Positions 50,080-60,011 of a stretch of 64,000 nucleotides of DNA are shown here, piece after piece (the first letter of the stretch is position 1; the number at the start of each line of letters is the position of its first letter). The position numbers were made by a program, and so were the translations under genes. Below the pieces are notes generated by a model that was given only the letters and a program-made list of their open reading frames with translations, was not told the DNA's origin and searched no databases. This DNA is from Rhodospirillaceae bacterium. Its GTDB lineage: Bacteria > Pseudomonadota > Alphaproteobacteria > Rhodospirillales > Rhodospirillaceae. The DNA is taken from contig NSIP01000009.1 in the NCBI GenBank assembly GCA_002737725.1, positions 31,755 to 95,754 on the forward strand, given 5' to 3'.

Positions 50080-52788
50080 CTAAGCGTCGTAATTCAGGTT
50101 AGGCGCAAGCCAGCGTTCCATTTCTGCCATCGTCTTGCCTTTGCGCTTGGCAATGTCTTCGACTTGGTCGCGCTCGATTTTGCCCACGCCGAAATATTTC
50201 GCTTCGGGGTGCGCAAAATAGAAGCCGCTGACGGCAGCACCAGGCCACATGGCAAAGCTATCGGTCAGGGTGATGCCTGCGTTCTTCTCGGCATTCAGCA
50301 GCGTCCACAATGTTACTTTTTCGGTATGGTCGGGCGAGGCCGGATAGCCAGGTGCAGGGCGGATGCCGCGGTATTGTTCGGCGATCAGCTGATCGTTGCT
50401 GAGTGCCTCACCAGCCGCGTATCCCCAGAACTCATTGCGAACCCGTTCGTGCATGCGCTCGGCAAAAGCTTCGGCCATGCGGTCGGCGAGCGCCTTAACC
50501 AGGATCGAGGAATAGTCGTCGTGGTTTTTTTCAAACTCGACGGCTTTTTGGTCCACGCCGTGTCCGGTGGTGACAGCAAATCCACCGATGTAATCGGCCA
50601 CGCCCGATGATTTAGGCGCGATGTAATCGGCCAGGCATAAATTCGCGCGCTCATTATCGCCGCGCACCATTTGTTGGCGCATACCACGAAGCGTGGCAAT
50701 CACTTTGGTACGTGTATCGTCGGCATAAATCTCAATGTCATCGTCATTACTGCTGTTGGCAGGCCATAGGCCGATCACGGCTTTGGCCGTCAACCATTTC
50801 TCACCGATCAAGCGTTGCACCATAGCTTTAGCGTCGTTGTAAAGCTGGCGCGCTGTTTCACCCACCACCTTATCCGAAAGAATGTCAGGGTACTTGCCCG
50901 CCAACTCCCAGGTTTGGAAGAACGGCGTCCAATCGATCCGTTGTGTCAACTCTGCCAGGTCATAATCCTCAAACACGGTCAAGCCGATCACACGCGGGCG
51001 TTCAGGCTTATAACCTTTCCAATCGAGCTTTAGTTTGTTGGCACGGGCATCGGCAATGGGCTGCCGCTTCTTTTGCGTTTGGCTACGCGCATGAGCCTCG
51101 CGCATCTTCTGGTACTCCGCTCTGATCTCGGCAGCAAACGGGGCCTTCAAATTCGCCGACAGTAAGTTGCTCGCAACACCAACTGCGCGTGACGCATCAA
51201 GCACATAGACAACCGACTGTTCATAGCCGGGCGCAATCTTTACGGCGGTATGAACCTTCGATGTTGTTGCGCCACCGATGAGTAGTGGAATCGTCATGCC
51301 CTCGCGTTGCATTTCCTTGGCGACGTATGCCATCTCCTCCAGGCTTGGTGTGATCAGGCCCGACAGCCCAATCATGTCAGCGTTTTCAACTTTCGCTGCT
51401 TCAAGGATTTTGGCGCAGGGCACCATGACGCCAAGGTCGATGACTTCGTAATTGTTACATTGCAAGACAACGCCGACGATATTCTTGCCGATGTCGTGAA
51501 CGTCGCCTTTAACCGTCGCCATAATGATTTTGCCATTATTGGCTTTTTCGGCAGGGCCTCCAGCAGCGAGGTTCTTCGCTTTTTGTGCTTCGATGAAAGG
51601 GATGAGATAGGCCACAGCCTTTTTCATGACGCGCGCACTTTTGACAACTTGCGGCAGGAACATCTTGCCCGCGCCAAACAAGTCGCCGACAACGTTCATG
51701 CCTGTCATCAAGGGGCCTTCGATAACTTCGAGGGGCTTTCCTCCACGATCTTCAATTTCTTTGCGGGCTTCTTCGGTGTCGCCATCAATAAAATCGGCAA
51801 TGCCGCTGACTAAAGCGTGCGTGAGCCGTTCTTGAACGGGCAGGGTACGCCATGTCAGGTCTGGCCCCTTCGCCTCGGTACCGCCGTCTTTGTATTTCTC
51901 AGCAATCGCCAGAAGGCAGTCGGTGGAATCTGGGCGGCGATTGAGGATCACGTCCTCGACGCACTCGCGAAGTTCCATCGGAATATCTTCATAGACTGTC
52001 AACTGTCCGGCATTGACGATGCCCATATCCATGCCAGCCTTAATCGCGTGGTACAGGAAGACCGAGTGCATGGCTTGGCGGACCGGCTCGTTCCCACGAA
52101 ACGAAAACGATACGTTCGAGACGCCGCCCGAGATGTGGCAATGGGGTAGGGTGGCTTTGATCTGGCGTATGGCGTCGATAAAATCGTTGGCATAATTGTT
52201 ATGCTCGTCGATGCCAGTGGCGACGGCGAATATATTGGGGTCGAAGATAATATCCTCAGGCGGAAACCCAACCTTATCGACCAACAGCCTGTATGAGCGC
52301 GTGCAGATATCAACCTTGCGCGCGGTCGTGTCAGCCTGGCCCTTTTCGTCAAACGCCATCACCACCACGGCTGCGCCATAGCGCAGGACTTTCTTGGCCT
52401 GCTCAAGGAAGAGCTTTTCGCCTTCCTTCAAGCTAATGGAATTAACAATCGATTTTCCCTGAACGCACTTTAAACCTGCCTCGATCACACTCCATTTCGA
52501 GCTATCGATCATAATCGGGACACGGCTAATATCGGGCTCAGACGCAATCAGATTCAGAAAGCGGACCATCGCCGCTTCGGAATCCAGCATGGCCTCGTCC
52601 ATGTTGATGTCAATGATCTGCGCGCCGTTCTCGACCTGTTGGCGCGCAACATCTAGCCCCGCATCAAACTCGCCGTTCAAGATGAGTTTTTTGAACTTCG
52701 CTGATCCCGTCACGTTGGTCCGTTCGCCAATGTTGACGAACATGGCGGTCGCTGGTGGGGTGTCAGAGGTGTCAGTTGCGTCGGACAT
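50080..52788 (-). CDS. metH: Methionine synthase, folate/cobalamin/activation part of a split MetH
   Basis: Completes methionine synthesis by moving a methyl group from methyltetrahydrofolate to cobalamin and on to homocysteine. The 902 residues hold, in order, the pterin domain ([20 protein letters not shown]), the cobalamin cap and B12 domain ([20 protein letters not shown], in which the histidine binds cobalt) and the SAM-dependent reactivation domain ([19 protein letters not shown]). The homocysteine-binding domain is missing because it is encoded by the gene just upstream (52860-53936). The two genes are 71 bp apart on the same strand. Confidence 0.97.
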   Translation of the reverse strand: MSDATDTSDTPPATAMFVNIGERTNVTGSAKFKKLILNGEFDAGLDVARQQVENGAQIIDINMDEAMLDSEAAMVRFLNLIASEPDISRVPIMIDSSKWSVIEAGLKCVQGKSIVNSISLKEGEKLFLEQAKKVLRYGAAVVVMAFDEKGQADTTARKVDICTRSYRLLVDKVGFPPEDIIFDPNIFAVATGIDEHNNYANDFIDAIRQIKATLPHCHISGGVSNVSFSFRGNEPVRQAMHSVFLYHAIKAGMDMGIVNAGQLTVYEDIPMELRECVEDVILNRRPDSTDCLLAIAEKYKDGGTEAKGPDLTWRTLPVQERLTHALVSGIADFIDGDTEEARKEIEDRGGKPLEVIEGPLMTGMNVVGDLFGAGKMFLPQVVKSARVMKKAVAYLIPFIEAQKAKNLAAGGPAEKANNGKIIMATVKGDVHDIGKNIVGVVLQCNNYEVIDLGVMVPCAKILEAAKVENADMIGLSGLITPSLEEMAYVAKEMQREGMTIPLLIGGATTSKVHTAVKIAPGYEQSVVYVLDASRAVGVASNLLSANLKAPFAAEIRAEYQKMREAHARSQTQKKRQPIADARANKLKLDWKGYKPERPRVIGLTVFEDYDLAELTQRIDWTPFFQTWELAGKYPDILSDKVVGETARQLYNDAKAMVQRLIGEKWLTAKAVIGLWPANSSNDDDIEIYADDTRTKVIATLRGMRQQMVRGDNERANLCLADYIAPKSSGVADYIGGFAVTTGHGVDQKAVEFEKNHDDYSSILVKALADRMAEAFAERMHERVRNEFWGYAAGEALSNDQLIAEQYRGIRPAPGYPASPDHTEKVTLWTLLNAEKNAGITLTDSFAMWPGAAVSGFYFAHPEAKYFGVGKIERDQVEDIAKRKGKTMAEMERWLAPNLNYDA

Positions 52789-52859
52789 ACAAAATCAGTT
52801 TAAACCTGCATCATGCGGGGTGCTTCCTTTAAAGAAGGATCTTGTTTAGAGGATTGCGG

Positions 52860-53936
52860 CTAAGACGCCAAGGCAAACGGTTCGAGGCCCGACAGGCGCA
52901 TTTTCTTTGGGATTGTCGGAATACTACGGGGCTTGAGGCCTTTGACGCCCAAAGCAATTGCGCGGATATGATCGGGCGTGGTGCCACAGCAACCGCCAAC
53001 GATATTAACCAAGCCATCTTTCGCCCAGCCGCTGAGATGCCCTGCTGTTTGAGCAGGCGTTTCGTCGTATTCGCCAAACGCATTGGGCAAGCCCGCGTTC
53101 GGGTAGGCGGAGACGTACACCTCGGCGATGCGCGAAACCTCGGCAATGTGAGGCCGCATTTGAGCGGCACCCAGAGCACAGTTAAACCCAATCGAGATGG
53201 GTTTCACATGCCGCAGTGAGTTCCAGAACGCTTCCGCCGTCTGGCCCGAAAGTGTACGTCCCGATTGATCGGTAATCGTGCCTGAAATCATGACTGGCAA
53301 GGTCTCTCCTAACTCATCGAAGGTTTCTTCAATCGCAAGAACAGCGGCCTTGGCGTTGAGGGTGTCAAAGATGGTCTCGACCAAGAACAAATCGACGCCG
53401 CCATCTATCAGCGCTTGCGCTTCTTCTTTGTAGGCGGATTTCAATTCATCGAACGTCACGTTACGAAATCCGGGGTCGTTGACATCGGGTGAAATCGAAG
53501 CTGTCCTGTTGGTTGGGCCAAAGGCCCCCGCCACCCAGCGCGGTTTATCTGGTGTTTTCTTCGTAAATTCATCGGCCGCCGCGCGCGCGAGCTTGGCACC
53601 CTCAAGATTGATGTCCCGCGCTGCAGCCTCGAGCGCATAATCAGCTTGGGCGATTCGGGTTGCCGAGAAGGTATTGGTTTCTATGATGTCTGCGCCAGCA
53701 TCCAGATACGCGCGTTCAATGGCGCCAATCACATCGGGCCGTGTGATATTGAGCAGGTCGTTATTCCCCTTCAGGTCTTTGGTGCTATTCGCAAAGCGGA
53801 TGCCGCGAAAATCGGCCTCGGTCAGCGCCGGGGTGTAACGCTGGATCATGGTGCCCATGGCCCCATCCAGCACCAGAATGCGGTGTTTCAAGGCTTCGTG
53901 AAGGGCAGCAATGCGGGCGGTGCGGGCGGCGGACAT
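52860..53936 (-). CDS. Methionine synthase, homocysteine S-methyltransferase part of a split MetH
   Basis: A 358-residue barrel that binds homocysteine through zinc. The N-terminus has [15 protein letters not shown]; the zinc cysteines are in [14 protein letters not shown] and [18 protein letters not shown]. Its end, LEPFALAS, stops where the pterin domain of a full-length MetH would continue. The start ATG has CCGGAG upstream. It must work with the protein at 50080-52788. Split MetH is known in alphaproteobacteria. No cobalamin or SAM riboswitch is evident in the 130-bp upstream region. Confidence 0.96.
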   Translation of the reverse strand: MSAARTARIAALHEALKHRILVLDGAMGTMIQRYTPALTEADFRGIRFANSTKDLKGNNDLLNITRPDVIGAIERAYLDAGADIIETNTFSATRIAQADYALEAAARDINLEGAKLARAAADEFTKKTPDKPRWVAGAFGPTNRTASISPDVNDPGFRNVTFDELKSAYKEEAQALIDGGVDLFLVETIFDTLNAKAAVLAIEETFDELGETLPVMISGTITDQSGRTLSGQTAEAFWNSLRHVKPISIGFNCALGAAQMRPHIAEVSRIAEVYVSAYPNAGLPNAFGEYDETPAQTAGHLSGWAKDGLVNIVGGCCGTTPDHIRAIALGVKGLKPRSIPTIPKKMRLSGLEPFALAS

Positions 53937-54067
53937 AGCTCTACTCCGGGGGTGACAAGACTATATAGAGGCCGCGGTGAGATTCGTCGATGGGGCTTAG
54001 GCTGACGCCGCGGGCTCGCTATCGCGAAACCTGGCGGTTAAGCTCACAATCCGGCGGCAGAATTGGC

Positions 54068-54400
54068 TCATATAATATAGCGTGTGAGAGTATCGACATT
54101 GTTCAGATGTGTCTCGAACGCGATCCGCTCGATGACGAGTAATTCGCATCCTTTGTTTGAAATGGTTGTGGCGGTGCGAGCGGATTCATTCGTTAGCAAG
54201 GCAATTTCGCCGAACATATCACCAGCCGTCATTGTGGTCAGGGAGATGAACTCTCCATCGGCGCGTTGCGCGGCAACCTGAACATCCCTTTTCAGAATCA
54301 TTTAGGCACTATCGCCCGGCTGTCCTTCGAGAAAAATGAAATCTCCCTGTGCAATGGTTCTGGTGTCAAATCTGCCCCCACGCTGGGAATATCCATCGAT
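54068..54400 (-). pseudogene. Cyclic-nucleotide-binding-domain protein, decayed
   Basis: The minus-strand frame reads RFDTRTIAQGDFIFLEGQPG, DSA, a TAA at 54302-54304, then MILKRDVQVAAQRADGEF, TMTAGDMFGEIALLTNESAR and TATTISNKGCELLVIERIAF, the Crp-type phosphate-binding cassette (FGEIALL then R-x-A-T). The stop replaces the usual Y in DSAYMIL. Upstream of 54400 the frame breaks, though MDIPSV-like fragments continue in another frame. A 77-residue product from the ATG after the stop would be only half a domain. Confidence 0.75.
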
Positions 54401-54609
54401 AAGAATGCACTAATATCGGCGTCCACGTCAGCATTCCCTTATTGCTTCACCGAAACTACACCGGACAGCGGTCCATGAGAAAGCCCCATCTCTCGACATA
54501 AGGCCTGAAATCTTCACCAGGAGCGTGCTCGCCATCGTTGCTGCTGGCATGTTATCTCTCAACCCAGACACTCATCGCAGCTAATAGTACTCACGAATTG
54601 GAAACAGAA

Positions 54610-55224
54610 ATGCCCCAACCCAAACACGTTATGGCTCTTCCTGCGCCGAATGATGCAACTCTCGCCCGATCATTGGAGCCAGGCTTAAAAAAATATTTCA
54701 GCATTTGCCGCGAGAAGCTGGGCATGCTGCCGAACGTCTTGCGCAGTTATGCCTTCAGGCCCAAAAAGCTCGGCAATTTCGTCAGCACCTACAACGAGCT
54801 GATGCTGGGGGAAAGTGGCTTAAGCAAACTCGAGCGCGAGATGATCGCTGTTGTCGTCTCATCGACGAACCATTGCTATTACTGCCTCGTTGCGCACGGC
54901 CAGGCTGTTCGCGAAATATCAGGTGATCCTGAACTGGGCGAGATGTTGGCATTTAACTACCGCGTGGCTGAATTGCCAGGCCGTCAGCGCGCGATGCTCG
55001 ATTTTGCCTACAAGCTGACAACGACGCCATCGTGTATCGATACTGCCGACCGTCATGCATTGCGAAAAGCCGGCTTTTCGGCTGAAGAAATTTTCGATAT
55101 CGCCGACACTGTGGGCTTTTTTAACATGTCCAATCGCGTCGCGATTGCTTTGGATATGATGCCAAACCCCGAATATCATGGGCGCAGCCGGGCCGTTGTC
55201 AAAAAAGCCAAGGCAAAGAGGTAG
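54610..55224 (+). CDS. AhpD-like (carboxymuconolactone decarboxylase family) peroxidase-related protein
   Basis: A 204-residue helical protein. The active site is NHCYYCLVAHGQAVREI, matching the E/x-C-x2-C-x3-H redox motif of AhpD-like peroxidases; LSKLEREMIAVVVSSTN precedes it. It resembles the peroxidase-related subfamily (TIGR01926), which is longer than AhpD. The start at 54610 (MPQPKHVMALPAP) is chosen because earlier codons lie in unstructured DNA. The aldehyde dehydrogenase gene begins 7 bp downstream, so the two probably form an operon. Confidence 0.9.
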   Translation: MPQPKHVMALPAPNDATLARSLEPGLKKYFSICREKLGMLPNVLRSYAFRPKKLGNFVSTYNELMLGESGLSKLEREMIAVVVSSTNHCYYCLVAHGQAVREISGDPELGEMLAFNYRVAELPGRQRAMLDFAYKLTTTPSCIDTADRHALRKAGFSAEEIFDIADTVGFFNMSNRVAIALDMMPNPEYHGRSRAVVKKAKAKR

Positions 55225-55231
55225 ATTGCTA

Positions 55232-56704
55232 ATGACGTCATTGAAACTCAGCGATCCCTCACTTCTTAAATCGCAAGCCTATATCGACGGCGCTTGGCTT
55301 GGTGCCGAAAGCGGAAGCACATTTGCTGTTCGCAATCCAGCCACGGGTGCGAACATTATCGCGGTTCCTGACATGGGTGCGGTCGAGACACGTCGTGCGA
55401 TTGATGCAGCAAACGCTGCCTGGCCAGGCTGGCGTTCAAAAACTGCGAAAGAACGCGGCCTGCTGTTAAGGCGTTGGGTCGATCTGATGATGGCCGCTCA
55501 GGATGATTTAGCGATCATTATGACTGCCGAGCAAGGCAAGCCACTGAAGGAATCAAAAGGCGAGGTTGCCTACGGTGCGAGTTTCTTTGAATGGTTCGCC
55601 GAAGAAGGCAAACGCATCTATGGCGATGTGATTCCGACCTTTAAGCCAGGAACACGCATTGTCGTCCTCAAGCAGCCGATTGGCGTTGTCGCTGCGGTGA
55701 CGCCGTGGAATTTCCCCAATGCCATGATTGCGCGTAAGGCCGCGCCAGCGTTGGCCGCTGGGTGTACTATTGTGATTAAACCAGCTGAACTAACTCCCTT
55801 GTCGGCTTTAGCCATGGTTGAACTCGCGGCGCGCGCCGGAATCCCGAAAGGGGTCATCAATATCGTCACCGGGCGCGATGCTCCGGCCATCGGCAAAGAA
55901 CTGACCGGCAATTCGATTGTGCGTAAATTCACGTTCACCGGATCAACAGCGGTTGGAAAAATCCTGATGCGCCAGTGTGCTGATACGGTGAAGAAAGTAT
56001 CTCTCGAGCTTGGCGGAAACGCGCCCTTCATTGTGTTCGATGATGCCGATCTCGATGCGGCTGTTATTGGGGCCATGGCCTCGAAATATCGCAACACTGG
56101 CCAGACGTGCGTCTGTGCCAACCGGTTTTTCGTGCAAGACGGTGTTTACGATGCTTTCGCAGCTAAGCTTGCTGTGGCTGTGAAACAGCTGAAGGTCGGC
56201 AATGGCCTCGAAGGCGATACCGATCAGGGCCCATTGATCGATGCGAAGGCTCTAGCCAAAATCGAGCGACTGGTTGCTAATGCCACGGGCCATGGCGCAA
56301 AGGCTCTGGTCGGGGGCGCGCGCCATCCACTGGGTGGCACATACTACACCCCGACGATCCTGACGGGCGTAAGCGCAGAGATGGATATCGCTCGCGAAGA
56401 AATTTTTGGCCCTGTGGCCCCCTTGTTTCGCTTTAAGACCGAGGCCGATGTCATTGCGTTGGCGAATAATACCGATGCGGGGCTTGCCGCCTATTTTTAT
56501 GCGCGTGATCTCGGGCGCGTGTGGCGCGTATCAGAAGCTCTGGAATACGGCATTGTTGGCGTGAATGAGGGTATCATCTCAACCGAGGTGGCACCTTTTG
56601 GCGGCGTCAAAGAATCGGGTCTTGGCCGCGAGGGATCGAAGTATGGAATCGAGGATTACCTCGAAACCAAGTATATTTTGATGGGTGGGCTCAACTCACC
56701 GTAG
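55232..56704 (+). CDS. gabD: NAD(P)-dependent succinate-semialdehyde dehydrogenase-like aldehyde dehydrogenase
   Basis: A 490-residue aldehyde dehydrogenase. It shows YIDGAWLGAESGSTFAVRNP, the cofactor region AAVTPWNFPNAMIARKAAPA, the GSTAVGKILM fold element, the catalytic glutamate in VSLELGGNAPFIVFDDADLD and the catalytic cysteine in NTGQTCVCANRFF. Overall sequence and length match GabD, which oxidises succinate semialdehyde to succinate, though close relatives use other semialdehydes. Start ATG 55232 is 7 bp after the AhpD-like gene; an EF-hand relic follows directly in the next frame. Confidence 0.93.
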   Translation: MTSLKLSDPSLLKSQAYIDGAWLGAESGSTFAVRNPATGANIIAVPDMGAVETRRAIDAANAAWPGWRSKTAKERGLLLRRWVDLMMAAQDDLAIIMTAEQGKPLKESKGEVAYGASFFEWFAEEGKRIYGDVIPTFKPGTRIVVLKQPIGVVAAVTPWNFPNAMIARKAAPALAAGCTIVIKPAELTPLSALAMVELAARAGIPKGVINIVTGRDAPAIGKELTGNSIVRKFTFTGSTAVGKILMRQCADTVKKVSLELGGNAPFIVFDDADLDAAVIGAMASKYRNTGQTCVCANRFFVQDGVYDAFAAKLAVAVKQLKVGNGLEGDTDQGPLIDAKALAKIERLVANATGHGAKALVGGARHPLGGTYYTPTILTGVSAEMDIAREEIFGPVAPLFRFKTEADVIALANNTDAGLAAYFYARDLGRVWRVSEALEYGIVGVNEGIISTEVAPFGGVKESGLGREGSKYGIEDYLETKYILMGGLNSP

Positions 56705-57028
56705 GCTCATGCGAGTCGGGCTGCGCAAGGTGCTGAAGCTGGTGGTCAGCAAAATAGCCAGCAAGATTTGGCGCAGCGCCGGGATCTCTCCGATCAGGTC
56801 CTGACGGGGCCGTCCCATGCGTGTGTTGAGATCCGCGCCTTCGATGTGGGCCGCACTCCAGCTGAGGTCGTGGGTACCGTCGATGTCGTTCAACGTTTTG
56901 ATCAGAACGACGATGGTCGTATTAATCTGATCGAGGCTAATCGGGCGACGCGCATACGCAATACAGACTTCTCAACGTACTCAGGCCTAAACAACGCTGA
57001 TACTCGCGAACGAAAAGGCCTGGCATAA
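56705..57028 (+). pseudogene. C-terminal fragment of an EF-hand-type protein
   Basis: An open frame begins immediately after the gabD stop and runs 107 codons with no proper start: AAQGAEAGGQQNSQQDLAQR, VEIRAFDVGRTPAEVVGTVD and then FDQNDDGRINLIEANRATR, which fits an EF-hand calcium loop (D-x-N-x-D-G-x-I-x3-E). The frame lacks a ribosome-binding site and a signal peptide. I read it as the C-terminal remnant of a longer, probably secreted protein whose 5' part was lost; translation from a TTG at 56768 cannot be excluded. Confidence 0.5.
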
Positions 57029-57062
57029 AGGCCTAGCATATATGTCAGGCCTTTATTGTTTC
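57027..57062 (+). terminator. Hairpin terminator after the gabD region
   Basis: AAAGGCCT (57027-57034) pairs with AGGCCTTT (57047-57054), then attgtttct. The stem is short, but an additional AAAAGGCC upstream allows alternatives. Confidence 0.65.
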
Positions 57063-57176
57063 TAAATCTGACGCTCACTCAGGTGTTACAGCTTATTTTA
57101 TCGTTCATTCGGCGTTGAAAAGGGACTAGTACGATGGGGCATCATTGTATTGAGCGCCTGCCTGTAAGGATCATCA

Positions 57177-59036
57177 GTGAGACCAACTGCTTTTTCGCCT
57201 GAAAACGCTGAGACCAAGCGTCGCCGCAGCGATTGGCAGGTCATTCAAACGCTTTTGCCTTTCCTGTGGCCAGCGCGTGACGTGAGCGAAAGCGGCGAGA
57301 TCCGCTTGCGTGTGATTGTCGCCATTGTCTGTATCGGTTTGGCAAAGTGGGCCACGGTTATTACGCCGCTTTATCTTCAGCTGGCAGTCGATGCGCTCGC
57401 CCCTCAAGATGCAGCCATGATCCCTCTCTTCGCGGTTCTCGCATATGGATTGGCGCGGTTTTTAGGATTGGCGTTTGCCCAAGTGCGCGATGCGGTCTTC
57501 GCCAAGGTTGGCGTGCGCGCTGTCCGGCGTTCAGCAGGTGCGATCCTTACTCACTTGCATACGCTCTCTTTGAAGTTTCATCTCGACAGACGCACGGGTG
57601 CACTCTCGCGCACGATCGAGCGCGGGGTCGTGGCGATTGAAAGCCTCGTCTCGATTTCGTTGTTTAACGTCGTGCCGACGATCCTCGAGGTGATCTTGGT
57701 CGGGGTGATTTTGTGGAACGTCTTCAGCGGCGTGTTCGCCGCAATCACAGTCGCAACCGTGATTATTTATGTCGCGTTCACGATCATCACAACGGAATGG
57801 CGGATGAGATTTCGCCGCGAGTCTAACGCGCTCGATAACAAGGCCAATACACGCGCTATCGATAGTTTGCTGAACTATGAGACGGTGAAAACCTTCGGTA
57901 ACGAGTCGATGGAAACAACCGCCTACGACAATGTGATGAGTCAGTACGAAAAAGCAGCAGTGCGCAATCAATCGTCGCTGGCGCTTTTGAACGTCGGTCA
58001 ATCTCTCATTATATCCGTCGGCGTCGTTGTGCTGATGGTGTATGCGGCCATGGAAAACATTGCCGGTCGCATGACCGTCGGTGAGTTCACGGCTGTAAAC
58101 GTCTTTATGCTTCAACTAGCCCAACCTTTGAATTTCTTTGGCTTCGTCTATCGCAACATCAAGCAATCGCTGGTCGACCTGGAAAAAATGTTTGAGTTGC
58201 TGGATGTTCCGGCTGAAGTGATCGATAACCCCGACGCCAAGCCATTGAATGTGACAGGCGGTGAAGTTCGGTTCGAGGGCGTAAGTTTTGCTTACGATGA
58301 ACGCCGCCCAATTTTGAAGAATGTGTCATTTACGCTCGCCCCTGGCCAGATGGTCGCCTTGGTGGGGGCAACGGGTTCTGGGAAGTCGACCATCGGGCGT
58401 CTGTTGTTTCGCTACTACGACGTCAGCGAAGGGCGGATTTTAATCGATGGGCAAGATATTCGCGACGTCCAACAGCACAGTGTGCGCAAGGCCATTGGCA
58501 TTGTTCCGCAAGACACGGTGCTGTTCAATGACACCATCGGGTACAATCTGACGTACGCAAAGTTGGAATCGAGCCAGCAAGACATCGAGAAGGCGGCTGA
58601 ACTCGCGCATATTGACGCGTTTATCAAAACGTTGCCCGATGGCTATCAAACCACAGTGGGTGAGCGTGGGCTCAAGCTGTCGGGGGGCGAGAAGCAACGT
58701 GTCGCGATCGCGCGTGTAATTCTGAAAGGCTCACCGATTTTATTGTTTGATGAAGCAACCTCTGCCTTGGACACGCACACCGAGAAGGAAATTCAGGCGA
58801 ATCTGCGAGAAGTTGCGACGGGGCGCAGTACACTTGTTATTGCCCACCGATTATCAACGATTGTTGACGCCGATCAAATCCTGGTGCTCGATAAGGGCGG
58901 CATAGTTGAACGTGGCACGTATAATGAGTTGATGGCTAAGGGTGGGTTGTTTGCAGCAGCCTGGAATAAGCAACAACGCTCGCTTGCTGTCGCTGACGAG
59001 ATCGTTAAAGATATTTTTGCGGCTGCTAGTGAGTAG
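57177..59036 (+). CDS. Atm1/HMT1-type ABC exporter (membrane and ATPase domains fused)
   Basis: A 619-residue half-transporter working as a homodimer in the inner membrane. Six helices (for example VIVAIVCIGLAKWATVITPL) precede the ATPase, which has Walker A GATGSGKST, signature LSGGEKQRVAIARVILKG and Walker B ILLFDEATSALD. The intracellular helix NYETVKTFGNESMETTAYD and LSLKFHLDRRTGALSRTIER mark the Atm1 group, which exports glutathione-linked or Fe-S-related compounds and metal conjugates. The start is GTG 57177, with AAGGA at 57166-57170. The small-protein gene at 59069 follows by 32 bp. Confidence 0.95.
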   Translation: MRPTAFSPENAETKRRRSDWQVIQTLLPFLWPARDVSESGEIRLRVIVAIVCIGLAKWATVITPLYLQLAVDALAPQDAAMIPLFAVLAYGLARFLGLAFAQVRDAVFAKVGVRAVRRSAGAILTHLHTLSLKFHLDRRTGALSRTIERGVVAIESLVSISLFNVVPTILEVILVGVILWNVFSGVFAAITVATVIIYVAFTIITTEWRMRFRRESNALDNKANTRAIDSLLNYETVKTFGNESMETTAYDNVMSQYEKAAVRNQSSLALLNVGQSLIISVGVVVLMVYAAMENIAGRMTVGEFTAVNVFMLQLAQPLNFFGFVYRNIKQSLVDLEKMFELLDVPAEVIDNPDAKPLNVTGGEVRFEGVSFAYDERRPILKNVSFTLAPGQMVALVGATGSGKSTIGRLLFRYYDVSEGRILIDGQDIRDVQQHSVRKAIGIVPQDTVLFNDTIGYNLTYAKLESSQQDIEKAAELAHIDAFIKTLPDGYQTTVGERGLKLSGGEKQRVAIARVILKGSPILLFDEATSALDTHTEKEIQANLREVATGRSTLVIAHRLSTIVDADQILVLDKGGIVERGTYNELMAKGGLFAAAWNKQQRSLAVADEIVKDIFAAASE

Positions 59037-59068
59037 CCGATAAAGAAAAGCTGAGAAAGGATTCTGAG

Positions 59069-59380
59069 ATGCCAAGTGAGCAAGTCACGAAAATGGCGAC
59101 CCGGCGCGCGAAAGGTGCGAACCCACACTTCTTTGATGACCCGAACATTGATCGCCTTCTGACCATGATGATGAATATGGCGGCAGAGATTTCTGTTTTG
59201 CGCGACCGGCTTGATACCCACGAGCGCGTTGCGGAAGCCAAGGGCGCTTATACGCCTGCTGATCTCGAAGCCTTTGAGCCCTCGGATGCAATCCGTGCCG
59301 CGCGAGATCAGTGGCGTAATAAATTCTTAGATCGTCTGCTCAAGACGATGGAGCAGGATTACGACAAGGGACTCGGTTAA
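59069..59380 (+). CDS. Small protein of a paralogous family (S1), downstream of the Atm1-like exporter
   Basis: A 103-residue soluble, mostly helical protein with a GAAAGGA ribosome-binding site. Aligned by eye with the protein at 60529-60870, shared features are a DPN/GNP-x-(I/L)-D segment (HFFDDPNIDRLL here), a helix with AAEISVLRDRLDTHERVAEA, a K-G-x-T-P turn (AKGAYTPADLEAFEPS) and a final helix RDQWRNKFLDRLLKTM. No catalytic motif, signal or membrane segment is seen. It follows the exporter gene and converges on an Lrp gene. I do not recognise the family; a role as a subunit or chaperone for a larger partner is possible. Confidence 0.8.
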   Translation: MPSEQVTKMATRRAKGANPHFFDDPNIDRLLTMMMNMAAEISVLRDRLDTHERVAEAKGAYTPADLEAFEPSDAIRAARDQWRNKFLDRLLKTMEQDYDKGLG

Positions 59381-59381
59381 A

Positions 59382-59855
59382 TCATCCTACCAAATATTTG
59401 AGGGGCAGGGTGGTTGTGAATTTCATGTCCTCCATGGCGAAGGACGAGCTGACGTCGGTGAACTCGACCTTTTCGATCAGCCGTTTGTAGACTTCATCGT
59501 AGGCTTTGATGTCGGGCACGACGACGCGAAGCAAGTAGTCAACCTCTCCACTTAGGCGGTAGGCCTCGACGATTTCAGGAATGGTCTCAACGGCGCGTTT
59601 AAATTCGTTGAGCCATTCCATAGCGTGGCGCTTCGCTTTGACGGCCACGAACACCGTGACGCCCACATTGAGCTTGTGCCGGTCCAATAGCGCCACTCTT
59701 TTGCGGATGACGCCCTCTTCCTCAAGCTTCTGGATACGCCGCCAGCATGGTGTGGTGGATAAACCGACTTTGGCAGCAATCTCCGCCACGGGCGTTAGCG
59801 CGTTTTCCTGCAAGATTTCTAGAATCTTGCGATCTTTCTCATCAAGGGAATTCAT
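59382..59855 (-). CDS. Lrp/AsnC-family transcriptional regulator
   Basis: A 157-residue regulator. The N-terminal helix-turn-helix reads LDEKDRKILEILQENALTPV and AEIAAKVGLSTTPCWRRIQK; the C-terminal RAM (effector) domain has GVTVFVAVKAKRHAMEWLNE, YRLSGEVDYLLRVVVPDIKA and YLV at the end. Such proteins form octamers and respond to amino acids. It is divergent from the DUF6356 gene; the dyad TATAGAC-N7-GTCTATA at 59894-59914 in between is the likely operator. It converges on the small-protein gene S1, with 1 bp between stops. Confidence 0.95.
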   Translation of the reverse strand: MNSLDEKDRKILEILQENALTPVAEIAAKVGLSTTPCWRRIQKLEEEGVIRKRVALLDRHKLNVGVTVFVAVKAKRHAMEWLNEFKRAVETIPEIVEAYRLSGEVDYLLRVVVPDIKAYDEVYKRLIEKVEFTDVSSSFAMEDMKFTTTLPLKYLVG

Positions 59856-59893
59856 TTCTAATCAGGTCCAAAATTGCGGTAGTATTTTCTTAT

Positions 59894-59914
59894 TATAGAC
59901 CAGTTTAGTCTATA
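59894..59914. promoter_or_regulatory. Dyad TATAGAC-N7-GTCTATA upstream of the Lrp gene
   Basis: Perfect 7-bp arms in AT-rich DNA about 40 bp upstream of the Lrp-family start codon and 98 bp upstream of the divergent DUF6356 gene. Length and position suit an Lrp/AsnC autoregulatory site. The assignment is inference. Confidence 0.6.
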
Positions 59915-60011
59915 GATTGCAAACTCCTTCGCGGTAAGAGGGTTAGCATAGGCGCTCACAGAACTGCGGGTTTTGTCTGTCCGATCCCCGCGTCCACGGA
60001 GGGCTAAGCCT

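Noticed and set aside
50080..53936. Split MetH as a frameshifted single gene
   Set aside because: The two parts have clean ends, separate starts and a 71-bp spacer, and split MetH is known in alphaproteobacteria.
53937..54067. Cobalamin, SAM or SAH riboswitch upstream of the split metH
   Set aside because: The 130-bp region has some dyads (for example tcgcgatagcga) but no consensus I can match to a known class.
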